A stretch of 64,000 nucleotides of DNA from Oleisolibacter albus (GCF_003336875.1 NZ_QGNJ01000004.1:62001-126000); one strand, 5' to 3'; positions 1-8,195 are shown, counted from the stretch's first letter. Notes: generated by a model not told the origin, from the sequence alone. Made by a program: numbers and translations.

Positions 1-362
1 AATTCGCTGGTGACAGCGACAGTGCCGAGTTTCCGCGGAATGACGCCAATAGCACCATTTCTGACATCAATTTTTGAGAATACAACATCGCCTGCATCAG
101 CACGGAACAAATTTCCTTTCAGTGCCGATGCTTCCCGCTCGCGCGGAACGATGTCGCCCGTGAACTGGATTGTAATGAGCTTGATGTCGGCGTTACCGTC
201 TTGGCGTGGATCAAGACCAATCGATTTTCTTTTCAACGCCTTCCCAAGCGGGCTTATCACCTGTTTGGGCCAATGCCAATCCAACACGGCGAAACTTGAA
301 ACACTCCATCGGTCAATTTCGCTGAAGTTGACGGCAAATGCTTTCCGCATACCGCTAGGCAT
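1..362 (-). CDS. Type I-like restriction specificity subunit (HsdS/BcgIB-type), 3' part outside window
   Basis: Partial gene running off the left edge; the first 120 residues are visible. The ATG at 362 sits inside the upstream methylase stop (ATGCCTAG overlap of 8 nt), which implies translational coupling; an in-frame ATG at 350 is a second choice. The segment around residues 97-107 (KIDVRNGAIGV) followed by VAVTSE matches the usual end of a target-recognition domain in HsdS proteins, where it precedes the conserved helical spacer. Known role of the family: it reads the DNA target for the paired methylase/nuclease. Codon use is less G+C-rich than in the methylase, as is common for exchangeable specificity domains. 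The subtype cannot be fixed because the second half is missing. Confidence 0.8.
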   Translation of the reverse strand, partial: MPSGMRKAFAVNFSEIDRWSVSSFAVLDWHWPKQVISPLGKALKRKSIGLDPRQDGNADIKLITIQFTGDIVPREREASALKGNLFRADAGDVVFSKIDVRNGAIGVIPRKLGTVAVTSE

Positions 363-2712
363 CGACGTTATCCCCCTGCCGCGCGTCACCTTCTGCCGTT
401 GACATGAAAAACGTGCTCGGATCGTCGCGGAAGCGGCGATACTGGACCAAGGCCGTGTCGTCGGCGCTGAAGTCCGGGGGGAAGCCCAGGGTGTCGTTCG
501 GGTACAACTCGCATGTGTCCTGTTCGCCGGTCGCGGTGATGCCGACGTGTTGGGCGTCGTAGAGGAAAATCGGATAGTCGAACCGATCCTTCAGCAATTG
601 GCGCGCTTCCGCCGTCTTCAGGTCGGTCATGCGCTTCAGATAGCGGGCAAGCTCCGCTTGCGCGGCCTTGCGCGCATCCGCATCACGCGCCCGCTTCGCG
701 GCGGCAATCTCCTGTTCGATCCGGGCGGTTTCCCGGTCGATCTCGGGTTGGTACTTCGCGTCGATCTCCGCGTTCGCGGTGTACCGCTTGTCCTCGAAAT
801 CCGCCGCCTCAAGGTCCGTGAACTTCTGCATGAACAGCAACGACGCCTTTACCGTGGCTCCGGCGGAATAGAAGGTTTCTTGCGGCAGGCTGACCACGGC
901 GCGGATGAACGCGCGGTCCTCGCAGAACTCCCGCACATAGGCCAGCGACGGGTTGTTGAAGATGCCTTCCGGCAACACGATGCCGAACCGCCCGCCGGGC
1001 TTCAGCAGCGACAGGCACCGTTCGATGAACAGGATTTCCGTCTTGACCTTGCCCAGCTTGCGGTTCGCGCTGTCGTCGCCCCGCTTGGGTAGGTCGAACA
1101 GCGACGCGATGGGCACCTTGTCTTCCGCCGCCTTTTGCACCCGCGCTTGCGCGTCGCGGTAGGCGTCGCCGTAGATGCCTTCGTAGAGCCTGCGCTGTTC
1201 GTCGGTGGACCGCACGTCGCCGGGGCCAAGCCTGTCGGTGGGTTCGACGTTCGCCCCGAACGGCGGGTTGGTCAGAATGATGTCGAACCGGCCTTCGAAG
1301 ATGCCGTTGACGTTGATGAAACCGTTGTGATGATGCACGCCGCCGTGACCGTCGCCGTGCATGATCATGTTCATCTTGGACGTGCGCGCCATGCGTTCGT
1401 TCGCGTCGCACCCGTAGATGCAGCGGTTGGCGAGCGTCCACAGGCGGGAACCTTCGCTGGCCGGATCGATGGTCGCCTGAAGCTCTTCGTACCGCGCCCG
1501 CAGCCGTTCCGCGCGTTCCTCGTCCGACAGGGGAAGCGCGTTCAGGTCGGTCACGGTGGCCTGATACTGACGGTCCACGTCGGCAAGGATTTGCTCGCGC
1601 ACCATCTCGAAGAAGCGGATGAGGAAGCCGCCCGAGCCGCTGGCGGGATCGCACACTACGTCGCCTTCCTTCGGCTCCACCATGCGCACCATGAATTCGA
1701 CGATGGTGCGCGGGGTGAAGAACTGCCCGATCTCCCCCCGGAAGGTACGGCCAAGGAAGCGTTCGAAGGCGATGCCCTTGATGTCCTCGCTCGTGTCCGA
1801 CAGGTTGTAGCGTTCGAGCAACTGGACGATTTCCCGCCCGGTTGGGGCCTTCAGGTTCAGCCGTTCGGTCGGCGCGAACAGGTTGTCGTAACGGAAGGCG
1901 TCCTTCGTCTGGCGGAACAGTTCTTGAAGCGGGTCTTCGCCAAGCTGAGTGTCCAGCCAATCCGCCGTGAACAGGTTGAGCCGCTGTTTCTTGCGGCGCA
2001 TCTCTCGTTCAACCCACGTCTTGATGAACAGAACCTTGGCGATTTCGTCGAACGCCGCCGCCGGGTCCAAATGTTCGCGGTTGCGGATGACGTTGTGGCA
2101 CTTGTGCAGAAGGTCCGCGAACTCGTCTTCCTTGAAGGTGCGCAGCTTGGCGATGAGTTCATCAATCTCCCGATCCGACGCATCGGCGTGCGGGATGTTC
2201 TCGATTTCCTCGATATAGCCCGGCATCTTGTCCTTGCGGACACGCCAGAAGCGGGTTTCGCGCGTGTTGTGGGTGACGAAGAAGGGCGCACCCGCCATGC
2301 GGGCGTAGTGTTCGCCCTGGTGGTAATCGTCCTGCTTGATCGTCACGTTGTCGGACTTGCATTCAACGATGATCAAGGGCGGCTTGTCGTCCGCCTTGTC
2401 TTGCATCGTGCGCCAGACGATGAAGTCCGCCCGCGCTTGACCGGCCCCACGACCGATCACGCTTTCCTCTTCCTTGATCTGTTCGGGACGGAACCCGTAT
2501 TCGTTCACCAGCACGGTCAAGTAGGTTTGCCGGACGCCTTCCTCCGGTGTCTCGACCAACCACTTGTGCCGGACATGGCTCCAGATACGCCCTTTCTCGC
2601 GGCGGATCGCGATGGACGCGGACGTGTCGCCGTTCGGAACCGCGTCGGTCTTGGCTTTGCGGGATCGGGAACGCCCGTTGCCGTTGGTCTTACCGGCGGA
2701 TTGGTCGGTCAT
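355..2712 (-). CDS. Fused restriction nuclease / N6-adenine DNA methyltransferase (BcgI-A-like RM subunit)
   Basis: 785 residues. The N-terminal part (about 50-160) looks like an HsdR N-terminal nuclease fold: D96 in ARADF and E117-x-K119 in VECKS fit a PD-(D/E)XK site. The rest is an N6-methylase: FTPR near 332, SAM motif DPASGSGG at 355-362, catalytic NPPF at 482-485, then a long charged helical region near 660-715. Separate HsdM proteins normally lack the nuclease part. A fused RM chain with its own S gene immediately downstream is the layout of BcgI-type (type IIB) enzymes, so the complex probably both methylates and cuts. It overlaps the RHH gene upstream by ATGA. A separate hsdR beyond the left edge cannot be excluded. 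Confidence 0.85.
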   Translation of the reverse strand: MTDQSAGKTNGNGRSRSRKAKTDAVPNGDTSASIAIRREKGRIWSHVRHKWLVETPEEGVRQTYLTVLVNEYGFRPEQIKEEESVIGRGAGQARADFIVWRTMQDKADDKPPLIIVECKSDNVTIKQDDYHQGEHYARMAGAPFFVTHNTRETRFWRVRKDKMPGYIEEIENIPHADASDREIDELIAKLRTFKEDEFADLLHKCHNVIRNREHLDPAAAFDEIAKVLFIKTWVEREMRRKKQRLNLFTADWLDTQLGEDPLQELFRQTKDAFRYDNLFAPTERLNLKAPTGREIVQLLERYNLSDTSEDIKGIAFERFLGRTFRGEIGQFFTPRTIVEFMVRMVEPKEGDVVCDPASGSGGFLIRFFEMVREQILADVDRQYQATVTDLNALPLSDEERAERLRARYEELQATIDPASEGSRLWTLANRCIYGCDANERMARTSKMNMIMHGDGHGGVHHHNGFINVNGIFEGRFDIILTNPPFGANVEPTDRLGPGDVRSTDEQRRLYEGIYGDAYRDAQARVQKAAEDKVPIASLFDLPKRGDDSANRKLGKVKTEILFIERCLSLLKPGGRFGIVLPEGIFNNPSLAYVREFCEDRAFIRAVVSLPQETFYSAGATVKASLLFMQKFTDLEAADFEDKRYTANAEIDAKYQPEIDRETARIEQEIAAAKRARDADARKAAQAELARYLKRMTDLKTAEARQLLKDRFDYPIFLYDAQHVGITATGEQDTCELYPNDTLGFPPDFSADDTALVQYRRFRDDPSTFFMSTAEGDARQGDNVDA

Positions 2713-2915
2713 TCTCCGATGTCCTTCTTCACGTCGAAACGCACCTCAAAGCTCCCATCGTCCGCGTGCCGCTCCAGAAACTCGCGCATCGCTTTGCGGA
2801 CCAACCACGATGCGGAAACGCCCGTCCGTTTGGCGATGCGGTCGAACCGCTCGTAATCGTCGGCGTCAACGCTCAACGTCACGCGGCGAAGGGGCGGGGT
2901 GTCGGCGGTTGACAT
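2709..2915 (-). CDS. Ribbon-helix-helix (CopG/Arc-type) DNA-binding protein
   Basis: 68 residues. The beta strand RRVTLSVDADDYERFDRIA followed by two helices (ASWLVRKAMREFLER) is a typical RHH fold, which binds operators as a dimer. The ATG at 2915 is preferred over an upstream GTG because GAGG lies 6 nt before it. Its stop overlaps the start of the methylase gene (ATGA), so it is co-transcribed with the restriction-modification genes and may act as their controller. No toxin partner is visible, so an antitoxin role is less likely. Confidence 0.75.
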   Translation of the reverse strand: MSTADTPPLRRVTLSVDADDYERFDRIAKRTGVSASWLVRKAMREFLERHADDGSFEVRFDVKKDIGE

Positions 2916-2971
2916 GCGATGCCTCACGGCGGGTATGAGCCGCTGTGGTGTCGCTCATACCGAATCAGGTG

Positions 2972-3979
2972 TCAAGAATCGACGGAACCGCCAAGCCGCC
3001 GCAGCGCCATCGCCGTTCGATTGCGCGCATAGGATCGGGCGTTCTCCGTGGTGCGTTCCGTCGCCTTGTCGCTGCCTTCCATGATCGCGGCTTCTACGTC
3101 GTCGGGCGGCAGGTCGCAGCACAGCATGAAGGCGGCAACGTCGATGTCGCGGCGGCTGCGGTCAACGTCGCCATCGGCACGGCGCGGGAGGGGGTAGCCG
3201 TCAGCGAGCATGTGCCGAAGCGCGTTGTCGAACGCCTCCTTTCCCGCTCCGAGTTTCGGCGGGGCGCTGAATTTCCCGACCACCTTTCCCCGATCCAAAA
3301 GGATGATGTCGCCGTCGCTTCCGTCATCCAATGAAGGACGCTGTGCCCGAGCGACAGGAACACCAGCCGCGCCCGCTGGCGCGCGGGCAAGGGCGGATCG
3401 GGCTTCGGTCAAGATCGCGGTCGCGCGTCGCCCCGGACGGGAATGGATGATCCGAACCAAGGGGAAGTGATTGTTCTCATCCCGGTACTTGGGCTTGCGG
3501 TTGAAGAAGCCCGGTGCGCGGCCAAGCTGCATCCGGCCCGTCGCGCCCATGTCGCCACCGTAGCGGCGCGCGAGGATACGAGCGGCTTCCGCGCCTTCGT
3601 CCGCCGTCACCTCGCGCATGGTGCCGATGTCGATCCAGGCTTGCACATGATCGGGGCTGGTGCGGACGGCCAAGGCGACGGGAACGCCGTCGTCGAGCAG
3701 CGCCTTCAAGCGCGCGTCGCCGTCCGCATCGAAGTCCACCAGCACGTAGTTCGCGAGGCCGGGACGGATGAAGATGTCGGAGTCGTCGGCGTTCGCCGCT
3801 CTCAGGAACTTGATGGTGTCCGGGGCCAGCAGCACCGCGCGGGTCCAGTTTCGCGTTGCCGGGCGGTTGCCGCGTTTTCGGGGGATGATGCGCACGTCGT
3901 AGCGGTGGGACGGCAAGGCGTTGGTGAAATCGCGAAGCGCGTCATGGGTCAGGCGTTGTTTCTCCGCAAGGTCCAGCAT
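2972..3979 (-). CDS. RepB-like DNA primase domain protein
   Basis: 335 residues. It matches the plasmid/satellite RepB primase pattern: the acidic strand VDFDAD at 81-86, then TSPDHVQAWI at 107-116 (the usual 'SpgnyQaWi' motif) and APGFFNRKPKY near 155-165. These correspond to the metal-binding acidic residues and nucleotide-binding loop of the archaeo-eukaryotic primase fold. The C-terminal third has a small helical domain seen in integrative elements. It probably primes replication of the excised island. It is on the same strand as the DNA-binding genes upstream and about 57 nt before the RHH gene. No helicase domain is fused, unlike P4 alpha. Confidence 0.75.
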   Translation of the reverse strand: MLDLAEKQRLTHDALRDFTNALPSHRYDVRIIPRKRGNRPATRNWTRAVLLAPDTIKFLRAANADDSDIFIRPGLANYVLVDFDADGDARLKALLDDGVPVALAVRTSPDHVQAWIDIGTMREVTADEGAEAARILARRYGGDMGATGRMQLGRAPGFFNRKPKYRDENNHFPLVRIIHSRPGRRATAILTEARSALARAPAGAAGVPVARAQRPSLDDGSDGDIILLDRGKVVGKFSAPPKLGAGKEAFDNALRHMLADGYPLPRRADGDVDRSRRDIDVAAFMLCCDLPPDDVEAAIMEGSDKATERTTENARSYARNRTAMALRRLGGSVDS

Positions 3980-4114
3980 GCGGAACCCTCCCTCGCCCCG
4001 GCGCGCAGCGCGCGCCCGTCGGTGTTCATGTCGTTGACGGCCACGGGGCGGAAGTCCGATCCGTGTACCGGCTTAACCCGTTGCCCCGACTCGGATTTTC
4101 GATGGTGCGGGGCG

Positions 4115-4738
4115 CTATGCCGCCGCTCCCGTCCACGTCATGTCCAGATCGAGCGTCCGTGTTGCCGGTTGGTGGGATGACACGCCGTCACTCACGGTCG
4201 AGCGGTGGGTGATCCGCGTGACCGAGGTGCGCCGCGTCTCCGTCCAATCGACGATGTTCAGCACGGCGGCATGCCGTCCACGCTCCGCGCACCACGTCGC
4301 CGCGTCCGCTGCCGCGATGAACAGGCGGTTGGCGCGACGATGGACGGCGGGAGCTTCACCGCGTGCGCGAAGCGCGTAGAAGGTGCTTCGCGCCATGCCA
4401 GTGATGTCGCAGAACTCCGCCAGCGTCATCACGGGTGCGCTGGTAGTGAGCCGCCGCAGGATGTCGGGCGCGGCCAACGTCTCCCACGGATCGGGTTCAC
4501 GCCACGCGGCACCGCGCCACACCCGTTGACCGTGCGACTTCCCGTGCGCGTAGCCCATTGACCGCATCGCCCGCGCAATGTCGCGCACGGACGGCACGGG
4601 CAAGCGGTGGACCGCGCACCAGTCGGCGCAGCGTTCCGACACGATGCGGGATGGAATGCGGTCGGCGTTGTCCGTCGCGGCCAGATGCAGCCGGACGAAG
4701 ACAAGCGCGGTCGCCGCGCGAAGGGGAGCGTCGATCAT
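4115..4738 (-). CDS. Helix-turn-helix regulatory protein of the island, function unknown
   Basis: 207 residues, not recognised as a whole. Residues about 104-155 form a DNA-binding module of the excisionase/MerR kind: MTLAEFCDITGMARSTFYALRARG followed by a wing-like segment and the helix AATWCAERG. Residues 1-75 look like a small helical domain with an SMGY turn, as in phage replication/regulatory proteins. It begins 3 nt after the stop of the upstream 266-residue gene, so the two are certainly co-transcribed, and it precedes the primase gene by about 135 nt. Likely roles are replication control or transcriptional regulation of the island; this is inference. Confidence 0.6.
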   Translation of the reverse strand: MIDAPLRAATALVFVRLHLAATDNADRIPSRIVSERCADWCAVHRLPVPSVRDIARAMRSMGYAHGKSHGQRVWRGAAWREPDPWETLAAPDILRRLTTSAPVMTLAEFCDITGMARSTFYALRARGEAPAVHRRANRLFIAAADAATWCAERGRHAAVLNIVDWTETRRTSVTRITHRSTVSDGVSSHQPATRTLDLDMTWTGAAA

Positions 4739-4741
4739 CCT

Positions 4742-5542
4742 TCATCCTTCCACTTCGCCAGGATCATGCGGGCCTTGCGGCGCATCAGCACCGTGCGACG
4801 AAGGCCGAGTGCGAGTGACCGCTTTCGGTACTTCTTGCGCAAAAGATCGAGAAGTGTTGGCGGGTGCTTCTTCATCGTCATCCTCCAGTTCGGTGTTTAC
4901 ATCACCGTCTTCGAATGCACCTGTGGTCAGATATCCGATACCATCGGAGAGAGAACCGTTCCATGCATGCAGTGGATTGATTTCGTACCGAAAATATCTC
5001 GGTGGACGGCCGCGCGTTTCTGCGCGAGCCTTGCGAATTTTTGTAATTGACTGTTGAGGTATGGTGCGTGGCTTGATCAAACCAATACTCTCCAGCCTTG
5101 CCAGAGAATCTCTGACAGATCGCACATCGGCCCGAACCATCTGCGTAAGGTCGTCATAGGTGAATGTTTTTGTTAGGTTTCCGGGTGTGATCAGCACCGC
5201 TTGGGCGTAATCCTGATTGGGATGCACGTACAGGGGTTCCCCCGAATGCTCATCGTAGAGAACCTCTGAAACACTTCGATGGCACATGCCCTGTAGCTGC
5301 ATGAAAATGAAAACATCAAGAAGCGTAAGCGAACCGCCAAGATGACAATGCTCTTGGATGAATTTGTTACGGATACCAACGGTGTAAAGACTTCTGTCAA
5401 CATACGGCGGGGAACGTAGGATGTACAAAGGCTCCCCATTCCGATCTCGCTTGACGCGCCCTTGTTCATCGCGAAGCACGAACGGTGCGCCAACCTGGAT
5501 CGTGAAGCGGCGTCCGCGCTTGGAAGAAGGTCGAGTGCGCAT
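4742..5542 (-). CDS. Winged-helix protein of the island, possible replication initiator or regulator
   Basis: 266 residues. No named family is certain. The segment near 130-160 (TYDDLTQMVRADVRSVRDSLARLESIGLIKPR) is a clear winged-helix signature, preceded by an LTLLDVFIFMQLQG helix, as in replication initiators and phage DnaD-like or RepA-like proteins. The last 50 residues are acidic and look disordered. Base composition is clearly lower in G+C than the flanking chromosome. The region just upstream carries two perfect inverted repeats (5569-5594 and 5668-5689) that could be its operator or an origin. Second gene of a minus-strand set. Confidence 0.6.
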   Translation of the reverse strand: MRTRPSSKRGRRFTIQVGAPFVLRDEQGRVKRDRNGEPLYILRSPPYVDRSLYTVGIRNKFIQEHCHLGGSLTLLDVFIFMQLQGMCHRSVSEVLYDEHSGEPLYVHPNQDYAQAVLITPGNLTKTFTYDDLTQMVRADVRSVRDSLARLESIGLIKPRTIPQQSITKIRKARAETRGRPPRYFRYEINPLHAWNGSLSDGIGYLTTGAFEDGDVNTELEDDDEEAPANTSRSFAQEVPKAVTRTRPSSHGADAPQGPHDPGEVEG

Positions 5543-5568
5543 GGCGCCCGCTCACAGGGTGGAGCGGC

Positions 5569-5594
5569 ATTTCCGGAAGCGGAGTTCCGGAAAT
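5569..5594. repeat. Perfect 10-bp inverted repeat upstream of the winged-helix gene
   Basis: Arms ATTTCCGGAA (5569-5578) and TTCCGGAAAT (5585-5594) are perfectly complementary across a 6-nt loop; a third related half (TCGGAAAT) follows near 5604. It lies 27 nt upstream of the ATG at 5542, where an operator or replication iteron would be expected. No protein partner can be assigned from sequence. Confidence 0.6.
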
Positions 5595-5667
5595 ACCCCC
5601 TTATCGGAAATCCCAAGCCGACACGGGCCGAAAAGCCATGAGATATCAGCGAGTTCTTGGGTGAGTT

Positions 5668-5689
5668 GCGGATATACATACATATCCGC
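5668..5689. repeat. Perfect 8-bp inverted repeat between alpA-like gene and downstream genes
   Basis: Arms GCGGATAT and ATATCCGC flank ACATAC, making a near-complete 22-bp palindrome. It starts right after the stop codon of the AlpA-like gene (5690) and has no T-run, so an operator fits better than a terminator. Confidence 0.55.
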
Positions 5690-5884
5690 TCACGCCGCAG
5701 GCTGGGCCGTTTCCAGGGTGTGCGCCTTGGCCCATGCGTCCGCCGCGTCCACGGGGATGAGCACGCGCCGTCCGACGCGCATCACGGCTGGCCCCTGCCG
5801 CCGCTCCCACAGGCGGTACAGGGTGGACCGGCTCAGGTTGTAGGCTTGAAGGAACTGTTCAACGGTGTAGGCTCGCGGAGCCAT
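5690..5884 (-). CDS. AlpA/Xis-like helix-turn-helix protein
   Basis: 64 residues: YTVEQFLQAYNLSRSTLYRL forms the helix-turn-helix, then WERRQGPAVMRVGRRVLIPVDAADAWA forms the wing and last helix. This is the excisionase-like fold (helix_turn_helix_17/AlpA) that islands use as recombination directionality factor or activator of the integrase. It is transcribed in the same direction as the integrase and lies about 215 nt from the integrase stop codon, in the first block of early genes. It probably controls excision and/or the early promoter; which of the two cannot be told. Confidence 0.75.
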   Translation of the reverse strand: MAPRAYTVEQFLQAYNLSRSTLYRLWERRQGPAVMRVGRRVLIPVDAADAWAKAHTLETAQPAA

Positions 5885-6099
5885 GACACATCTCCCGCCG
5901 ATAGGGGCGGGGATGGTCGCACCTCACCCGCCCACGGTTGATCCGTAGAGCGGTGAGGGGGTGGTCCGACAGGACGCTCTCACCAATACACCCGAGGCAA
6001 AACATAGCCGATGGGGAAAGAAGTATCAAGAGGCGAATTGAGACGTCCCGGCATTTCCCGTCAATTCATCTATTGAACCCTAATGCACGCCGCTGTACT

Positions 6100-7374
6100 T
6101 CATGCTGCGTTCTTGTCTTTGAGAACGACAACATTGCCATTGATCTTTCCTGACATCGCATTCGCGATGCGACGTGAGATGCGATCCGCCGCTTGCTTTG
6201 CCGGGTCTTGCGCGATGTGCGAATAGCGATCCGTCGTTCGTGCGTTCGCATGGCCGAGCAACGCGCCCGTCATCGGCAACGTCTCGCCGTTCGACACTGC
6301 TTCGCTGGCGACGGTGTGACGCAGTGTGTGCGGCATGACGTTGGGCAAGCCGGCAAGCTCACGCACACGCTTCCACACCCGCTTCAAGCCCTGGAAATGC
6401 GAGGAACCGCTTGTCGCAGGGAACACATAGTCGGTTCCGTCGTGACGCGGCAGCGTGCGCAGCAGTTCAAGCGCGGGCGCACCCAGCGGGCGCACGGATT
6501 TGCCCGTCTTGGTGTCAGCAAGCCGCAGGCACGCATGCTCGAAATCCACTTCACCCCACCGCAGTCCGCAGATTTCGTTGCGGCGACACCCGGTGAACGC
6601 CAACAGACGGATGATGTCCACGGCCATGCGGTTCGCGCCTTCGGCGGCTGCGGTTTCCAGCGCAGTTCCGATCCTGGACAGTTCATCGGCGGAAAGAAAC
6701 GTTTCGCGCTTGTTGTCGGTGGGCTTCTTGGCGCTTTCGCACGGGTTCTCGGCAACGATGCGGTGCCGCTTGGCGAAGGTGAACACACCGGACAGGTCGC
6801 GCACCACCTTCGCGGCTGCGCCGCGCCCGCCTTTGACGATGACGCGGGCACGCGGGCCGACCTTCTCATCCTTCGCGGTCTTGCCGTTGATGACGGCGCG
6901 GATCATGCGCTCAATGTCCGCCGGACCAACCTCCGTCACCTTCTTCGTGCCCAGCGTCGGGATGATGTGGTGCTGAAGCCGGGCCAAGGTGTACTTGCGC
7001 GTCAGCGGCTTCAGATGTGACGTGCCTTCGTCGGCGTAGATGTCGATCAACTGCGCGATGGTCAGTTCCTTGCGCTTGGCGGAACGCTCCCCCGCCGGAT
7101 CGTCGCCCTTCGCGGCGGCTCCCAACAACTCCTTCGCCCGCTTCCGCGCATCCTCCATGCAGAGCGTCGGATAGCGCCCCACCGTCATGAACCGACGCGG
7201 CGCGGTGCGCCCGCCACCGTTGGCGCGATAGCGGATGATGAACGTCTTCGTGCCGCTCTTCTCGACGCGAAGACCGAAGCCGGGCAACTCGCTGTCCCAC
7301 AGATCGTAGCGGGCTTCCTTCGATTCGGCACCGTCAACGACGCGCTTGGTGAGCTTCTGCGAGGGGCTGGACAT
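6100..7374 (-). CDS. P4-type tyrosine integrase
   Basis: 424 residues from the ATG at 7374, chosen because GGAG precedes it at proper distance; the open frame continues 16 codons further upstream. It has the N-terminal arm-binding DUF4102 domain (LTKRVVDGAE... GFGLRV... YPTLCMEDARKRA), a SAM-like core-binding domain, and the catalytic domain with R264 (TGCRRNEI), H349-x-x-R352 (HTLRHT), H375 (LLGHANA) and Y384 (TDRYSHI), so all catalytic residues are present. It integrates and excises the island. It reads away from the attachment site at 7547-7596, about 170 nt away, the usual arrangement for islands that target tRNA 3' ends. Confidence 0.93.
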   Translation of the reverse strand: MSSPSQKLTKRVVDGAESKEARYDLWDSELPGFGLRVEKSGTKTFIIRYRANGGGRTAPRRFMTVGRYPTLCMEDARKRAKELLGAAAKGDDPAGERSAKRKELTIAQLIDIYADEGTSHLKPLTRKYTLARLQHHIIPTLGTKKVTEVGPADIERMIRAVINGKTAKDEKVGPRARVIVKGGRGAAAKVVRDLSGVFTFAKRHRIVAENPCESAKKPTDNKRETFLSADELSRIGTALETAAAEGANRMAVDIIRLLAFTGCRRNEICGLRWGEVDFEHACLRLADTKTGKSVRPLGAPALELLRTLPRHDGTDYVFPATSGSSHFQGLKRVWKRVRELAGLPNVMPHTLRHTVASEAVSNGETLPMTGALLGHANARTTDRYSHIAQDPAKQAADRISRRIANAMSGKINGNVVVLKDKNAA

Positions 7375-7546
7375 GGCCGTTCTCCGGTGCCGTGGTGGAC
7401 ACCATTGAATCATGGTGTCCACATGGTGTCCACCAAAATTGGAATGTTGGGGAATCTGCCGCGATAGAGCGGCACAGAAAACGCCGTGAAATCAGTAAGT
7501 TATGGACATAGAGAGACAACAGGAAACGCCACGAAACAGCCGACAA

Positions 7547-7596
7547 CAACCTTGCCAAGGTTGGGGTCGAGGGTTCGAATCCCTTCGCCCGCTCCA
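7547..7596 (+). repeat. Attachment site: 3' half of tRNA-Gly(GCC) duplicated by island integration
   Basis: The 50 nt match the anticodon arm to CCA end of a glycine tRNA: anticodon stem CAACC/GGTTG with loop TTGCCAA (anticodon GCC), T arm with TTCGAAT, and acceptor strand CGCCCGCTCCA. The D arm and 5' acceptor strand are absent, so this copy is not a functional tRNA. A terminator follows at 7645, as expected for the original chromosomal 3' flank. The intact tRNA-Gly(GCC) should lie at the other end of the island, left of this window. Confidence 0.85.
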
Positions 7597-7644
7597 GTCG
7601 GATCAGGCCGGATGCCGCAAAGGCGTCGGCGTGTTGCGCTACCG

Positions 7645-7676
7645 AAAAGGCCGCCTCCGGGCGGCCTTTTGGTTTT
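7645..7676 (+). terminator. Intrinsic terminator behind the tRNA-Gly 3' end
   Basis: Stem AAAAGGCCGCC / GGGCGGCCTTTT with loop TCC, followed by a further GGTTTT. It probably belongs to the original tRNA-Gly transcription unit before the island inserted. Confidence 0.85.
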
Positions 7677-7791
7677 CCGGCCCGGTTCCGGCGGTTTGTG
7701 CCGCTGTCCCGCCGCCCACGGACCGGCTGGTTGGCGCGCACCGGAAAACCCGTTGTGTTTCCGCCGGGATTGCCTATCTTTGCGCTCGCGT

Positions 7792-7868
7792 GGCCCCGTA
7801 GCTCATCAGGATAGAGCGCGAGTTTCCTAAACTTGAGGCAGCAGGTTCGAGTCCTGCCGGGGTCACCA
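7792..7868 (+). tRNA. tRNA-Arg(CCT)
   Basis: 77 nt with CCA encoded. The acceptor GGCCCCG pairs with CGGGGTC (one G-T), D arm GCTC/GAGC, anticodon stem CGAGT/ACTTG with loop TTCCTAA (anticodon CCT), T arm GCAGG-TTCGAGT-CCTGC, discriminator A. It reads the AGG codon. This gene lies outside the island. Confidence 0.95.
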
Positions 7869-8195
7869 CCTGTCGCCCGCCGCGATGATGCGGCGGTGCC
7901 ATATCCCAATATCCAGGCGCGCTGATGCGCCGTTCCCGTCCGGGGCGTCATGGCCTGCCGCATCGCCGGACCCGCGGGCAAGCAGGGCCGTGCCGCGTGC
8001 GCGGCCTGGCCGGATCCGGGCCGCCCTGCGACAGAATGGACAGTGCCGCCGATCGGCCCCGCGCAGTTGCGCCAGATCAATCCGCCCATCGAGAGGGATA
8101 CTTTAGACTTCTTCTAGTTCTAAACTGCGCCGCCGGGACCTCGGGGATGGGGGATGCGGCGCGCCACCGGAAAACCAGAAGAAGAGGTGCCGCCC
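7869..8195. other. Intergenic region between tRNA-Arg and ccpA
   Basis: About 330 nt without a supported gene. It holds a small GC hairpin just after the tRNA (around 7876-7895) and an AT-rich inverted repeat at 8102-8124 close to the peroxidase gene. Nothing else was recognised. Confidence 0.6.
8102..8124. promoter_or_regulatory. Inverted repeat upstream of ccpA, possible iron/heme (Irr/Fur-family) operator
   Basis: TTTAGA-N11-TCTAAA, with a further TTCTAG inside, in an otherwise GC-rich region 72 nt before the peroxidase start. Irr boxes in alphaproteobacteria are built from TTTAGAA/TTCTAAA halves, and heme peroxidases are plausible targets. The spacing is not a clean match, so the assignment is tentative. 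Confidence 0.4.

Noticed and set aside
10-402. Plus-strand 130-codon ORF at the left edge
   Set aside because: The minus strand here encodes the specificity subunit with conserved motifs; the plus frame is its shadow.
1135-2856. Plus-strand open frame of 573 codons over the methylase gene
   Set aside because: Antisense of a gene with clear methylase and nuclease motifs; no RBS or motif of its own.
7486-7830. Plus-strand small ORFs over the attachment site
   Set aside because: They read through the tRNA-Gly fragment and a terminator; no RBS or family signal.
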